Assembly (NCBI RefSeq): GCF_036203305.1
Contig: NZ_CP108131.1
Coordinates: 8,060,001 to 8,124,000, forward strand
Length of the DNA: 64,000 nucleotides
Origin: Streptomyces sp. NBC_00190
Lineage (GTDB): Bacteria > Actinomycetota > Actinomycetes > Streptomycetales > Streptomycetaceae
Reading direction: 5' to 3'
Below are positions 8,652 to 18,317 of this stretch, in pieces. Numbering within the stretch: position 1 is the stretch's first letter; each line of letters opens with the position of its first letter. The position numbers and the translations under genes were made by a program. Under the pieces are notes generated by a model. That model was not told where the DNA came from, ran no database searches, and saw nothing but the letters and a program-made list of their open reading frames with translations.

Positions 8652-9548
8652 ATGACCGCGCACAAGCGGGTGATCGGCCGACGTGGGCTGCTCGCCGCGA
8701 CGGCCGGCATCGTGGCCACCGTCCTGCTGGCCCCGGCAGCCTCTGCCACACCCGCCACCACGGCGACGGACGGCCGACAGGCCGACGCGCACCGCGCGCT
8801 GGAGCGCGCCGCCCACCCGCTGCGGTCGACGGAACCCGGCGGCAACACCGGCGACCTGCGGGCCCTGGGAGCCATGGTCGGCGACGCCAGGGTGGTCGGA
8901 CTGGGAGAGGCCACCCAGCAGGCACTCGACCTGGTTACCGCGAACAAGGGCACCGGCGGTGACGCCTACGAATGGGCCGAACAGCACGCCCGCAACATCG
9001 CCCAGACCTTCGCCTTCACCTCCCTCGATCTGGCCGATCCGCAGTCGGTGTCCGCCGCGGAGCTCCTTCGCGACCAGGCCATGGCCGACAACACCGCCTG
9101 GTGGCAGCGCCGCACCGGCGACAAGATGCTGCTGTCGGCGCACAACGGCCACGTCGGCTACCTGTCCACCGACCCCGTGATGTACCCCACCACGCAAGGC
9201 GTCTTCCTGCGCAACGCCCTCGGCCGCGACTACGCAGCCATCGGATTCACCTTTGCCCAGGGGTCATTCCTCACGGCGACCACCTTCGGCGGGGCCTGGG
9301 ACAAGGTCACCGTCCCCGCGGCCGCCCCCGACATGCACGAGTACACCCTCGACCTGGTCCGCCACCGCGACTACTACCTCGACCTGCGCACGCTGCCGGT
9401 CGCGGGCCGCAACTGGCTGAACACCCCCCGCCCCGTCTACAACGCCGGTTCGTCCTTCAAGAACGACCCGCTCCCCACCCTCGCAATCGGCCAGGCCTAC
9501 GACATCCTCATCCACCTGAACCAGGTGCACGAAGCCGCCAAACTCTGA
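8652..9548 (+). CDS. Erythromycin-esterase-like protein with catalytic segment deleted
   Basis: A 298-residue exported protein of the erythromycin esterase (Ere) superfamily. ATG at 8652 follows GAGGAG by eight bases. The N-terminus is a twin-arginine-like signal (RRGLLAATAGIVATVLLAPAASA). The family motif GEATHGSHE starts as GEAT at residues 85-88 but runs directly into QQALDLVTANKG, and DKMLLSAHNGHVGY follows later. Typical members are about 420-450 residues; here about 130-150 residues with the catalytic His are missing in frame. It may be a stable but inactive remnant; macrolide esterase activity is not expected. Confidence 0.75.
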   Translation: MTAHKRVIGRRGLLAATAGIVATVLLAPAASATPATTATDGRQADAHRALERAAHPLRSTEPGGNTGDLRALGAMVGDARVVGLGEATQQALDLVTANKGTGGDAYEWAEQHARNIAQTFAFTSLDLADPQSVSAAELLRDQAMADNTAWWQRRTGDKMLLSAHNGHVGYLSTDPVMYPTTQGVFLRNALGRDYAAIGFTFAQGSFLTATTFGGAWDKVTVPAAAPDMHEYTLDLVRHRDYYLDLRTLPVAGRNWLNTPRPVYNAGSSFKNDPLPTLAIGQAYDILIHLNQVHEAAKL

Positions 9549-9602
9549 CCACCCGCGCCTGGGCCCCGCCCGCCACCTGGGTTCCCGGCCGGGGTGATGC
9601 CA

Positions 9603-10295
9603 TCAGTCCTGGGGGAGGCCGAACCGTACCGAGGTGACACGGTCTCGGAGGCCGCGGTCGAGGAGAACCAGGGAGCGGATGCCCGTACGGGCGGTGAGGC
9701 CGTCGTCCTCGATGTGCGAGAGCAGTTCGGCAAGGCCCCGCCGGTGGGTTTCGAAGGCCCGACGCGAAGCCAGCCGACGGCGGGCGTGTTGGCCGGACAG
9801 TGCCTCCTGGGGGCCGACATCGAGCACCACCATGTGCAGGGGGCGTCCGGCTCGGCGGGCCGTGTGCGCAAGCCATCGACGCATCCATGCCCGGCCGCCG
9901 CAGTCGTGGATGAGCAGGGGCCGACCGCGCCGGATCTCGGAACGCGTCCACTGCATGTGTCTCAGCCGCGCCCACGGCCGGTAGACCGCGTAGGGAAGCC
10001 ACACGGGCATCCACGCCTCGTACGCGGTGCGGGTGGCGCGGGGATCCACGACGGTGGCGGCCGGGGACCAGGCACGCAGGAGCGTGCTCTTCCCGCTGCC
10101 GGGAAGGCCGGCGACGATGACCGCTGCGTGGGACGGATAGGACAGCTCGATGTCCTGGTCGCTCCGCCCCCGCAGATCGACGATTCCCCGTGGCGCGATG
10201 CGGCGGCGGGCGCCTTGCATGTCGACCTGGTCCGTGACGGCCCGAGTGCCCTGCGGCCGTTCCGTTCCGTACTCGGTGCTGAGGGGTGCGCTCAC
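9603..10295 (-). CDS. P-loop AAA-type ATP-binding protein
   Basis: A 230-residue cytoplasmic protein with a Walker A motif, AGLPGSGKS, at about residues 60-68. It lies behind a region rich in Arg and Asp (RRRIAPRGIVDLRGRSDQD). Later parts (SEIRRGRPLLIHDCGG, GRPLHMVVLDVGPQEAL, GIRSLVLLDRG) resemble kinase-like AAA_33 proteins with a lid of arginines, used for small-molecule or RNA phosphorylation or as plain ATPases. GTG at 10295 has no clear ribosome site; a start near the MQGARRR methionine is possible. The role cannot be specified. It is divergent from the S8 protease gene. Confidence 0.75.
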   Translation of the reverse strand: MSAPLSTEYGTERPQGTRAVTDQVDMQGARRRIAPRGIVDLRGRSDQDIELSYPSHAAVIVAGLPGSGKSTLLRAWSPAATVVDPRATRTAYEAWMPVWLPYAVYRPWARLRHMQWTRSEIRRGRPLLIHDCGGRAWMRRWLAHTARRAGRPLHMVVLDVGPQEALSGQHARRRLASRRAFETHRRGLAELLSHIEDDGLTARTGIRSLVLLDRGLRDRVTSVRFGLPQD

Positions 10296-10510
10296 AACTG
10301 TTGGGCCGTCCGGATCTGAAGGGGTGGGAGGATCAGGAGGCTACGTGAGCCACCGCGCGCGACGGCAGGCGGGTGCCGCCTGCCGCGTTCGCCGCCCGCC
10401 GTCGGACGCCACGGTGTCCGGCGGTTCACGGCTGACAAATGCTTGCCATGGCGAGGACTTGCCGCCCCCTGGCCTTCACGTCGGCGCTACTCGGCCGATA
10501 GACCCATGGC

Positions 10511-13500
10511 ATGTCCTCCTCCTCTCAGTCCTCCGCCTTCCGGCGCAGGCGCTGGCAGCTGCTCTCGGCCGCTACCGCGGTGCCGCTGCTGGCGTCGGGG
10601 CTCGCAGTTCTGCAAGCGCCCGCACAAGCCGCTCCGAGCAAGCCCACCGCTACCGCCAAGCCCTCGGCGACCCACAAGGTCACCCTGGTCACCGGCGACG
10701 TCGTCACGGTCACCACGACGGCCGACGGCAAGCAGATCGCCGACGTCGACCGGCCGGACAGTGCCGTCGGCGGTGTGAAGATCCAGCAGATCAAGGGCGA
10801 CCTGTTCGTCGTCCCGGACGAGGCCGTGCCGTTGCTGGGCACGGACAGACTGGACCGACGGCTGTTCAACGTCACCGACCTGATCGAGATGGGCTACGAC
10901 GACGCGAAGTCGGCCGCGGTCCCGCTGATCGCGACGTACACCCAGCCGAGGTCCGGCGCGGCGGTCGAGCCGACGGCTCCCCAGGGCAGCCGGCTGACCC
11001 GCAAGCTCAAGGACATCCACGGCGCCGTGCTCAGCACCGAGAAGAAGCAGGCCCGTACCTTCTGGAGTTCCGTCGCGCCGCAGGGCAGCGCGACGTTGGG
11101 CGCCGGTGTGGCGAAGCTGTGGCTCGACGGTCGGGTGAAGGCCAACCTGAAGGAGAGCGTGCCGTTGATCGGCGCCACCGAGGCATGGGCGGCCGGCTAC
11201 ACCGGCAAGGGCGTCAAGGTCGCGGTGCTCGACACCGGCATCGACGTCAACCACCCCGACTTCGCCGGCCTGATCGACGGCACGGCCAGCTTCGTACCGG
11301 ATGAGGCCGTCACCGACGTCAACGGACACGGTACCCACGTGGCCGGCACGATCGTCGGCTCCGGCGCAGCCTCCGGAGGCGACAACAAGGGCGTCGCCCC
11401 CGGCGCCGACCTGTTCGTCGGCAAGGTGCTCGGCGGCGCGGAGGGCTACGGCCAGGACTCCTGGGTCATGGCCGGCATGCAGTGGGCCGCCGAGTCCGGT
11501 GCGGACGTCGTCAACATGAGTCTCGGCGACTCCTACCCGACGGACGGCAGCGACCCGATGTCGCAGACGGTCGACGCGCTGTCCGCGCGGTACGGCACGC
11601 TGTTCGTCATAGCCGCCGGCAACGCGGGCCCGGAGAGCATCTCCGCTCCGGGCGCGGCCGCCTCGGCGCTGACCGTGGCCGCCACGGACAAGCAGGACCG
11701 GCTCGCCGGTTTCTCCAGCACCGGTCCGCTGGCGCACTCCGGCGGCATGAAGCCGGACATCGCCGCTCCCGGCGTGGACATCACCGCGCCCCGCTCGTCG
11801 CAGATGACCGGCGGTGGAGAGGGCTCCTACCGCACCCTCAGCGGCACCTCGATGGCCACCCCGCACGTGGCAGGCGCTGCGGCGATCCTGGCCCAGCAGC
11901 ACCCGGACTGGACCGGCGCGCAGCTCAAGGAACACCTGATGAGCACTGCGAAGGGTCTGGACGGCGGGTACTCGCCCTACGAGGTCGGTACCGGCCGTCT
12001 CGACGTGGCCGCCGCCGTGCACACCACCATCCGCGGTACCGGATCGCTCCTCTTCGGCAACCACACGTGGCCGCACGAGCCGAGCGACGCCGCCGTCACG
12101 AAGAACCTGACCTTCACCAACCCCGGCCCCGCCGCCGTCACGCTGAACCTGGCGCTGACCGGCGGCGGCCCGTTCACGCTGGGAGCCACCACGGTGAGCG
12201 TCCCGGCGGGCGGCACCGCCGCCGTCCCCGTGACCGGTGACCCCCGAACCGCCCCGGCAGGCCGGCACGCCGACTACGTGACAGCCACCGACGCGGCCAC
12301 CGGACAGCCGGTGACCCGCACCTCCGTGGCGCTCCTCAAGGAGGAGGAGCGCTACGACCTGAACATCAAGCTGGTCGGCAGGGACGGCAAGCCCGCCGCC
12401 GGCTGGGTCGGAATCAACCTCGCCGGCGACGTCTCACCGTGGTCGGTCTACGTCGACGGATCGACCACCATGCGCATGGCGCCGGGCACGTACACCGTCG
12501 CGGGGTACCTCGACGTGGCCGGCGAGAAGGCGGACCGCTCGGGTCTGGCCGTGCTGGTCGACCCGGAGACCGTACTCAAGGACGGCTCCGCCGACGTGGT
12601 GCTGGACGCGAGCCGCGCACACCTGCTGCAGACCGAGGCGCCGGAGCGCACCGAGGACCGCCAGCGCAAGGTCGACTTCAACGTCCACTACAAGGGCCTC
12701 GACCCGTACACGGACTACCGCGGCGCGTACGTGCTGCCGCCGACGTACGACGACGTCTACGTCGCACCCACGGAGCCGATGGAGCAGGGCGAGTTCATGC
12801 TGACCACCCGTTGGCGCAAGGGTGAGCCGCAGCTCGGCCTGAGCACCTCGGACGGTCGGCTCCAGCTCGACACGCTGGTGCAGGCGGGCAGCTCCCTGGG
12901 CACGGCCACGGACAGGCTGGACGCCGTCTACGCGGGCAACGGCGCGGCGGCCGCGTACAAGAAGGTCAAGGCCAAGGGCAGGGCGGTCGTCATCGAACGC
13001 AGCGACGAGGTTCCGCCGCAGGAGCGCACCGAGGCCGCGGTCGCGGCCGGTGCGAAGGCGCTGATCGTGGTCAATGACGGGGTCGGAGCCCTGATGGAGT
13101 ACGTCGGAGAGTCGGCCATCCCGGTCGCCACCGTGCACCGCGACGCCGGCAAGGCCCTTGTCGCGATGGCCAGAGCCGCCACCCACAAGCTGACCGTCAA
13201 GCAGACCCGGTACACGCCGTTCGTCTACGACCTCACCCGGGACTACCCCGGTCAGGTGCCGGACCGGGCTCTGGTCTACAAGCCGGCCAAGGGTGACCTC
13301 GCCCGGATCGACGCCCGCTACTACTCCGCCGCGGGAGGCCGGTCCGCGGAAGGCTACCGGTCCGACTTCACGCTCAGCCCGTCCTTCAACCTTCCCGAGC
13401 GCGAATGGCACCCGGGCACCCGCACCGAGTGGGTGACTCCGGGCCAGGTCTGGCGGGAGTTCCACACGCAGGGCGTCGACGGAGTCCTGCCGTGGTCGAT

Positions 13501-14242
13501 GGTGTCGGGCGACAACACGTACGCCAAGGGCAGCGCCACCCGGCTGGACTGGTTCGCCCCGGCGACCAGGCCCGGCCAGAGCGAGTCCTTCGGCGTGTAC
13601 AACTCCCGCTGGCAGAACCACATGACCTGGAACGTGCAGGCGTGGGCCTCGGCCAGCGACACCATGCGGCTGGGCGGCTACCTGCCGTGGGGTGAGACTC
13701 CGTCCCACCTGCAGGTGTTCCAGGGTGACAGGCTGATCCACGACAACCCGGTCGGCGGAGACATGCAGTGGCAGGAGGTACCGGTGGGCAACCTGCCCTA
13801 CCGCGCCGTCCTCGACGTGGAGCGGCCCGGTGACGTCTTCCGGCTGTCGACGCGCACCCACACCGCGTGGACCTTCATGTCCGACACCGTCGACTCGGAC
13901 TCCTTCGAGCCGTTCTCGGTGCTCAACCTGGACTACAAGCTCGAGTCGGACCTGCACGGCGACCTCAAGGCCGGTGCGAGGCAGCAGATCGCGCTCAAGC
14001 CGGTGTCCATGGACCTCGGCACCGTGCCGGGCACCGTCACCACGGTGGCGCTGGACGTCTCCTACGACGACGGCGCCACCTGGCAGAAGGTGACCCTGGC
14101 CAAGGGCACCGACGGCTCCTGGACGGGCTCGTTCACGACGGCCGCGAAGCCCGGCGGCTTCGTCTCCGTGCGCGCGAGCGCCGAGACGGACAGCGGCTTC
14201 AGCGTCAAGAACGAGATCATCCGGGCGTACGGACTGCGATGA
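10511..14242 (+). CDS. Large secreted S8 (subtilisin-like) serine peptidase
   Basis: A 1243-residue extracellular protease. The signal peptide (RRRRWQLLSAATAVPLLASGLA) ends near APAQA. A propeptide follows to about residue 200, then the subtilase domain with Asp241 (VLDTGID), His273 (NGHGTHVAG), oxyanion Asn371 (AAGNAG) and Ser447 (GTSMATPHVAG), all present. A PA-like insert is likely around residues 790-880 (GRAVVIERSD, AAGAKALIVVNDG), and the long C-terminus is beta-sandwich-like. Size and order match the 1100-1250-residue Streptomyces S8 family. It is followed by a strong terminator and then a co-oriented regulator gene. It probably degrades external proteins for nutrients. Confidence 0.95.
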   Translation: MSSSSQSSAFRRRRWQLLSAATAVPLLASGLAVLQAPAQAAPSKPTATAKPSATHKVTLVTGDVVTVTTTADGKQIADVDRPDSAVGGVKIQQIKGDLFVVPDEAVPLLGTDRLDRRLFNVTDLIEMGYDDAKSAAVPLIATYTQPRSGAAVEPTAPQGSRLTRKLKDIHGAVLSTEKKQARTFWSSVAPQGSATLGAGVAKLWLDGRVKANLKESVPLIGATEAWAAGYTGKGVKVAVLDTGIDVNHPDFAGLIDGTASFVPDEAVTDVNGHGTHVAGTIVGSGAASGGDNKGVAPGADLFVGKVLGGAEGYGQDSWVMAGMQWAAESGADVVNMSLGDSYPTDGSDPMSQTVDALSARYGTLFVIAAGNAGPESISAPGAAASALTVAATDKQDRLAGFSSTGPLAHSGGMKPDIAAPGVDITAPRSSQMTGGGEGSYRTLSGTSMATPHVAGAAAILAQQHPDWTGAQLKEHLMSTAKGLDGGYSPYEVGTGRLDVAAAVHTTIRGTGSLLFGNHTWPHEPSDAAVTKNLTFTNPGPAAVTLNLALTGGGPFTLGATTVSVPAGGTAAVPVTGDPRTAPAGRHADYVTATDAATGQPVTRTSVALLKEEERYDLNIKLVGRDGKPAAGWVGINLAGDVSPWSVYVDGSTTMRMAPGTYTVAGYLDVAGEKADRSGLAVLVDPETVLKDGSADVVLDASRAHLLQTEAPERTEDRQRKVDFNVHYKGLDPYTDYRGAYVLPPTYDDVYVAPTEPMEQGEFMLTTRWRKGEPQLGLSTSDGRLQLDTLVQAGSSLGTATDRLDAVYAGNGAAAAYKKVKAKGRAVVIERSDEVPPQERTEAAVAAGAKALIVVNDGVGALMEYVGESAIPVATVHRDAGKALVAMARAATHKLTVKQTRYTPFVYDLTRDYPGQVPDRALVYKPAKGDLARIDARYYSAAGGRSAEGYRSDFTLSPSFNLPEREWHPGTRTEWVTPGQVWREFHTQGVDGVLPWSMVSGDNTYAKGSATRLDWFAPATRPGQSESFGVYNSRWQNHMTWNVQAWASASDTMRLGGYLPWGETPSHLQVFQGDRLIHDNPVGGDMQWQEVPVGNLPYRAVLDVERPGDVFRLSTRTHTAWTFMSDTVDSDSFEPFSVLNLDYKLESDLHGDLKAGARQQIALKPVSMDLGTVPGTVTTVALDVSYDDGATWQKVTLAKGTDGSWTGSFTTAAKPGGFVSVRASAETDSGFSVKNEIIRAYGLR

Positions 14243-14254
14243 ACCGCAGCGTCG

Positions 14255-14282
14255 GGCCCCGGGGAGGCGACTCCCCGGGGCC
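14255..14282 (+). terminator. Rho-independent-type terminator after the S8 protease
   Basis: A perfect 12-bp stem, GGCCCCGGGGAG with CTCCCCGGGGCC, closes a GCGA tetraloop and is followed by TTT. It begins 13 bases after the protease stop codon, so the following regulator probably has its own promoter. Confidence 0.85.
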
Positions 14283-14379
14283 TTTCCCGTCATACGTGCT
14301 CCCAGCAGGCACTATTCAGGGTCTCCCGCCATGGCGCATACTCTCCCCGCCGCGGCAAGGGAAGGAGGATCGGTCGCCG

Positions 14380-15372
14380 ATGCTGGATGTGCTGGGCCTC
14401 GAACCCGATGACGAGCGCGTCTACCGGGCGCTGCTCGGACGGCCGCACTCCACAGCGACCCTGCTCGCGGACGTGCTCGCCCTGCCGCAGGCCCACGTCG
14501 ACAAGACGTTGTCCCGCCTGGTCGGGTGGGGCCTCGTGACCAGGTCGGCGGACGAACAGTTCACCGCCGCACCGCCGGCCGTGGCCCTCGGCGCTCTCAT
14601 CACCCAGCGCCGGGACGGGCTGCGCATGGCGGAGCAGGCACTGGTGACCTTCGCCGAGGAACACCGGGCGGCGATGACCGGGAGCAGCATCAGCGATCTG
14701 ATCGAGGTCGTCACGGGTGTCGACGCCATCCGTCATCGCTTCCTCCAGGTGCAGCAGGCGGCCCGCACACAGGTCCGAAGCTTCATCACCGCACCGTTCG
14801 TCGCCCTGGCGCCCGACGAGAACACGGCCGAGCCCGTGGCCATCGGCCGCGGTGTGCAATTCCGGGCGGTACTGGACCGGGCCGTGCTGGGAGAGCCGGG
14901 CATCATCGACGATGCGATCGATTCGCTGCGCAAGGGCGTGCAACTGCGTGTCGCCGACCAGCTGCCGATGAAACTCGTACTGGCCGACGCCGACCTCGGC
15001 CTCGTCCCGCTCGCGGTCACTCCGGACGGCGAGCCCGGCGCCGTGCTGCTGCACCGCAGCGGCCTGCTGGACGCGCTGGACGCGCTGTTCGAGACGGTAT
15101 GGCGAACCGCCCACCCGCTCGAACTGGCGGGCCTCGGCGGAGGGGCCGAACCTGCCGTCGAGCTCGGTACGAACGGCCCGACCGACCTCGACCGGAGGAT
15201 CCTCGCGCTCCTCCTGGCCGGCCTGACCGACCTTTCGGCCGCGACACAACTCGGTCTGTCACCACGGACGCTGCACCGGCGCCTGCGCCACCTCATGGAC
15301 CTGGCCGGGGTCCGAACCCGTATGCAGCTCGGCGGTTACGCCGTCCGGCACGGCTGGACGGAGCCGCACTGA
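14380..15372 (+). CDS. TrmB-like/LuxR-like two-HTH transcriptional regulator
   Basis: A 330-residue regulator with two DNA-binding ends. The N-terminus (VYRALLGRPHSTATLLADVL, HVDKTLSRLVGWGLVTRS) is a TrmB-type winged helix. The middle (residues about 95-250) resembles the PLD-like sensor of this Streptomyces group. The C-terminus (LDRRILALLLAGLTDLSAATQLGLSPRTLHRRLRHL, split by a short loop) is a LuxR/sigma-4-like helix-turn-helix. ATG at 14380 follows GAAGGAGGA. Such regulators are often found next to S8 peptidases, so control of the preceding protease is plausible but inferred. Confidence 0.8.
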   Translation: MLDVLGLEPDDERVYRALLGRPHSTATLLADVLALPQAHVDKTLSRLVGWGLVTRSADEQFTAAPPAVALGALITQRRDGLRMAEQALVTFAEEHRAAMTGSSISDLIEVVTGVDAIRHRFLQVQQAARTQVRSFITAPFVALAPDENTAEPVAIGRGVQFRAVLDRAVLGEPGIIDDAIDSLRKGVQLRVADQLPMKLVLADADLGLVPLAVTPDGEPGAVLLHRSGLLDALDALFETVWRTAHPLELAGLGGGAEPAVELGTNGPTDLDRRILALLLAGLTDLSAATQLGLSPRTLHRRLRHLMDLAGVRTRMQLGGYAVRHGWTEPH

Positions 15373-15494
15373 CGGTCCTGCGCCGTTCCCGGAGAGCGCC
15401 GGAGGAAATTCTTCCCGGTTCCTGTCACATCTTCGTGAGCCCATCCGTCAGTGCTGTGAAGACGCCGATCTGGCCGATGTGAAGGAGTGCAGTC

Positions 15495-15983
15495 ATGACG
15501 AACCCCTCGATCTCCCGGATGTCCGACCCGGGCGAGTTCGTGCCCGAGTTGAGGGACATCAGTGCCGCCCTGTTCCGGGCCACGGGCAACCGTTCGGTGC
15601 CGCGTACCACGATGAGCCTCGTCCACCTGCGTGCGGGGCAGATCGTCGGCAACACCTATCTGACCATTCTGAACACGGGCTTCCTGCGCAAGGCGGGGGA
15701 GTCCGAGGAGCGCATCACCGCTGTCTCTTCCTGGCAGGACGCCCCGTACTTCACCGGTGCCGAGCGTGCCGCGCTCGCCCTGGTGGAGGCCACCCTCCAG
15801 CCCGCCCCGCGCGGCGAGGAGCGGGTCTCGGACGCGCTGTACGCCGAGGTGGCGAAGCACTATGACGAGAAGGCGCTGGCCACCCTCACCATCGCGATCG
15901 GCCAGATCAACTTCTTCATCGCCCTGGCCGTCATCGGCAAGCCGCAGCCGGTCAGCTCCCTCGCGGACCAGCAGTGGGACTGA
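15495..15983 (+). CDS. Carboxymuconolactone decarboxylase/AhpD-like protein lacking the CxxC pair
   Basis: A 162-residue helical protein of the CMD/AhpD-like superfamily. The scaffold fits: SLVHLRAGQIVGNTYL, then FLRKAGESEERI, WQDAPYFTGAERAALALVEA and ALATLTIAIGQINFFIALAV. In redox-active members the segment after the QI(N)G is CAYC; here residues 53-56 are N-T-Y-L, so both peroxidatic cysteines are absent and alkylhydroperoxidase activity is unlikely. GAAGGAG lies upstream of ATG 15495. It may act as a ligand-binding or decarboxylase-like relative; the substrate is unknown. It ends at a bidirectional terminator. Confidence 0.85.
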   Translation: MTNPSISRMSDPGEFVPELRDISAALFRATGNRSVPRTTMSLVHLRAGQIVGNTYLTILNTGFLRKAGESEERITAVSSWQDAPYFTGAERAALALVEATLQPAPRGEERVSDALYAEVAKHYDEKALATLTIAIGQINFFIALAVIGKPQPVSSLADQQWD

Positions 15984-16008
15984 CCTGAGCCGCTGACGCG
16001 CACGCGGC

Positions 16009-16042
16009 GACGGCCCGCCCCGGCATGCCGGGGCGGGCCGTC
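16009..16042. terminator. Bidirectional terminator between convergent genes
   Basis: A perfect 34-bp palindrome, half-site GACGGCCCGCCCCGGCA, lies between the stop codons of the AhpD-like gene (plus) and the small lipoprotein gene (minus). Its position and symmetry fit a terminator serving both strands; there is no T-run. Confidence 0.8.
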
Positions 16043-16057
16043 GGGACAACGGGCCGG

Positions 16058-16267
16058 TCAGTTGTTCTGCGAGGCGTCCGCGTCCGCCTGCGAGGCCGCG
16101 TTGTCAGCGGCGTCCAGCTTCGCCTGCATCTCCGCGGCCTGGCCGTCGGCGCCCGCCGACTGCTCCGCCTTGGGGTGGGCGTCCGCGCCGCCCCCACATC
16201 CGGTCAGCAGCAGGACCGCTCCCGCGGCCACGGCGGCGAGCGCGGTGGCGCTGCGGCGGGTGGACAT
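16058..16267 (-). CDS. Small Ala-rich lipoprotein
   Basis: A 69-residue lipoprotein precursor. The signal peptide STRRSATALAAVAAGAVLLLTGC has a typical LTGC lipobox; the mature part after CGGG is about 40 residues, hydrophilic and helical (AAEMQAKLDAADNAASQADAD). Its ATG at 16267 shares one base with the TGA of the upstream gene (TGATG), so the two are translationally coupled and probably work together at the membrane surface. Function unknown. Confidence 0.75.
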   Translation of the reverse strand: MSTRRSATALAAVAAGAVLLLTGCGGGADAHPKAEQSAGADGQAAEMQAKLDAADNAASQADADASQNN

Positions 16268-16677
16268 CACTTGGACCCCTGCGCGGAGCACCAGGTGGAG
16301 ACGGCCTTCAGGTCCGTCTGGCGCTGCTGCAGGGTCGGCACCAGGTTCTTGCGGAAGGCCAGGCGGTCATTGAGGTACGCGTGGATCTCGGTGTGGCCGG
16401 CGCTCTTGGCTTCGGCGACGCGCTGCTCGAGCCGGGCGACCGAGCCCGCGACGGTGGCGTCGCCGTTCAGCCGGGTGAGGGCGGTGCTGATCCTGGTCTC
16501 GGTCTTCGGCAGGCGCTTGCAGATCGCCTTCGCGCCGTCGCCCTTCGGCGCTGACTTGGCCGGTGCGGTGGTGGGGCTCGGCGAAGAGCTGTCGGCCTGC
16601 GCGGGGCCGGCGGACAGCAGTGCGCCGGCCAGGGCGACGGCGCCGATCGCAGCGGCGGTCCTGCGGTTGCGGAACAT
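16267..16677 (-). CDS. Secreted hypothetical helical protein
   Basis: A 136-residue exported protein. It has a signal peptide (FRNRRTAAAIGAVALAGALLSAGPAQA), a Pro/Ser-rich linker (SSSPSPTTAPAKSAPKG), then a helical domain with two cysteines at each end (KAICKRLP, VSTWCSAQG) that probably pair. Between them are ETRISTALTRLNGD and LEQRVAEAKSAGHTEIHAYL. RBS AAGGGGAT lies seven bases before ATG 16677. It heads a two-gene unit with the small lipoprotein. The family is unrecognised, common in appearance for Streptomyces; function unknown. Confidence 0.75.
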   Translation of the reverse strand: MFRNRRTAAAIGAVALAGALLSAGPAQADSSSPSPTTAPAKSAPKGDGAKAICKRLPKTETRISTALTRLNGDATVAGSVARLEQRVAEAKSAGHTEIHAYLNDRLAFRKNLVPTLQQRQTDLKAVSTWCSAQGSK

Positions 16678-16875
16678 GGTGGTATCCCCTTCGGTGCGAC
16701 GGGCCGGTGCGTCGGCGTACCGGCCGGACAGGACGCTAGGGAGCGATTTTGTGGATTCCTTGTGACCGTGGGACCCGCCGCACCCCGCCCCGCCGCCCGG
16801 CCGCCGCACTCCGCCGCCCGGTCGCCGCACCCCCGCCGCCCGGCCGCCGGTCCCGATCCCGGCTCCGGGCCCCGC

Positions 16876-18317
16876 TCAGTCGCCCCGGGAGATCCAGTCG
16901 CGCCGTGCGGGCAGGCGCAGCGTCGGCTCGTCCGCCGAGGCCAGCGGCAGGCGCACCTCGAAACGCGCACCCGCCCCGCCGGGGGCGTCGCCGAGCGTGA
17001 CCGTGCCCCGGTGCAGTGCGGCCTGCTGGGCCACCAGCGTGAGCCCGAGGCCGGAGCCCGGGCTGCCGGCCCGGTGGTGGAACCGCCGGAAGACGGCCGC
17101 GCGTTCGGCGGGCGGCACGCCGGGCCCCTCGTCGTCCACGGTGAGCACCGCGAAAGCGCCCTGCGTGCGCAGCCGGACCGCGATCCGAGGCGGCGCTCCC
17201 GGCAGGTGGCCGTGCACCACGGCATTGCGCAGCAGATTGGCGAGCATGATCTTCAGCCCGGAGTCCCAGCCGAACACCCGCAGTTCCGCCGGCAGCTCCA
17301 CGTCCAGCTCCGCCTCGCCGTGCCGGCGCGCCGCCTCCCCGACGGCCGCGTCCACCAGCTCGCAGAGGTCGAGCGGCGCGAACGCGGACACCTCCACCAG
17401 GTCACCGAGCCCGAGCATCCGCAGCGCCGTCAGCAGTTCGAGCAGCCGGGCGTGGTCGCTGCGCAGGTCCCGCACCACCTCGGCCCTTTCAGCGGGGGAG
17501 AGGTCGGGGTGGGCGGCGAGTACGTCCAGGTCGGTCTGCATGCTCATCAGCGGCGTACGCAGCTCGTGCGAGGCGGCGGAGGAGAAGGAGCGGGCGGTGT
17601 CCAGCGCCTGCGCGGTCCGGGCGGCCTGCTCGTCGTAGCGGGCGAGGAGCTGGCCGATCGCCGCGGACAGTTCGTCCACCTCGGCGATGTTCACCGGCGT
17701 GCCGACGAAGGCCGCGGCCCCGGCTGCCGGGTCGAGTTCGGCGGCCCGGCGGCTCAGCCGCCGCACGGAAGCGGTGGCGCGCCCCGCCAGCCCGTACGCG
17801 AGGAGCCCGGAGACCGGGGCGGCCAGCAGGGCCACCAGCAGCACCCGGCGCCGCACGGCGGCGAGCTGCGGGTCGGTGGCCGAGGCCGGGGTGTGGATCC
17901 ACAGGTTCCCGGGCGCGGGGCCGGTCACGGGCACGCTCAGCACCCGCCAGGCATGGCCCTTCACGTGGACCGTGACCGGGCCGTCCGGGGTCCGTTCGGG
18001 CAGCTGCGTCCCTTCGGCCGGCTGCGGCCCGCCCTGCAGGACGGTCGCCCCGTCCGCGCTCTGTACGCGGATCCCGGCGTCGAGGACGTCGCCGAGCACC
18101 TTGCGCTGCTGGTTCTGCTCCGCTTTCGGCCGGCCGTTGCGGTCGGCGGTGAGCAGGGCCCGTACGTCGGGCAGGACGGCCGAGGCCCGGTCGTTCAGCC
18201 GTACGTCCTGCTGCTGGCGCAGGTCGCGGCCGACGAGCCCGAGCACCAGCAGGCCCGCGGCCAGCACCAGCAGGGGCGTGACCACCGTGACCGAGAGCGC
18301 GATCCGGGTGGCGAGCT

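Noticed and set aside
10487..14293. Long minus-strand open frames opposite the S8 protease
   Set aside because: They are shadows of GC-rich plus-strand coding; the composition is Arg/Gly/Val-rich without domains, while the plus frame has full catalytic motifs.
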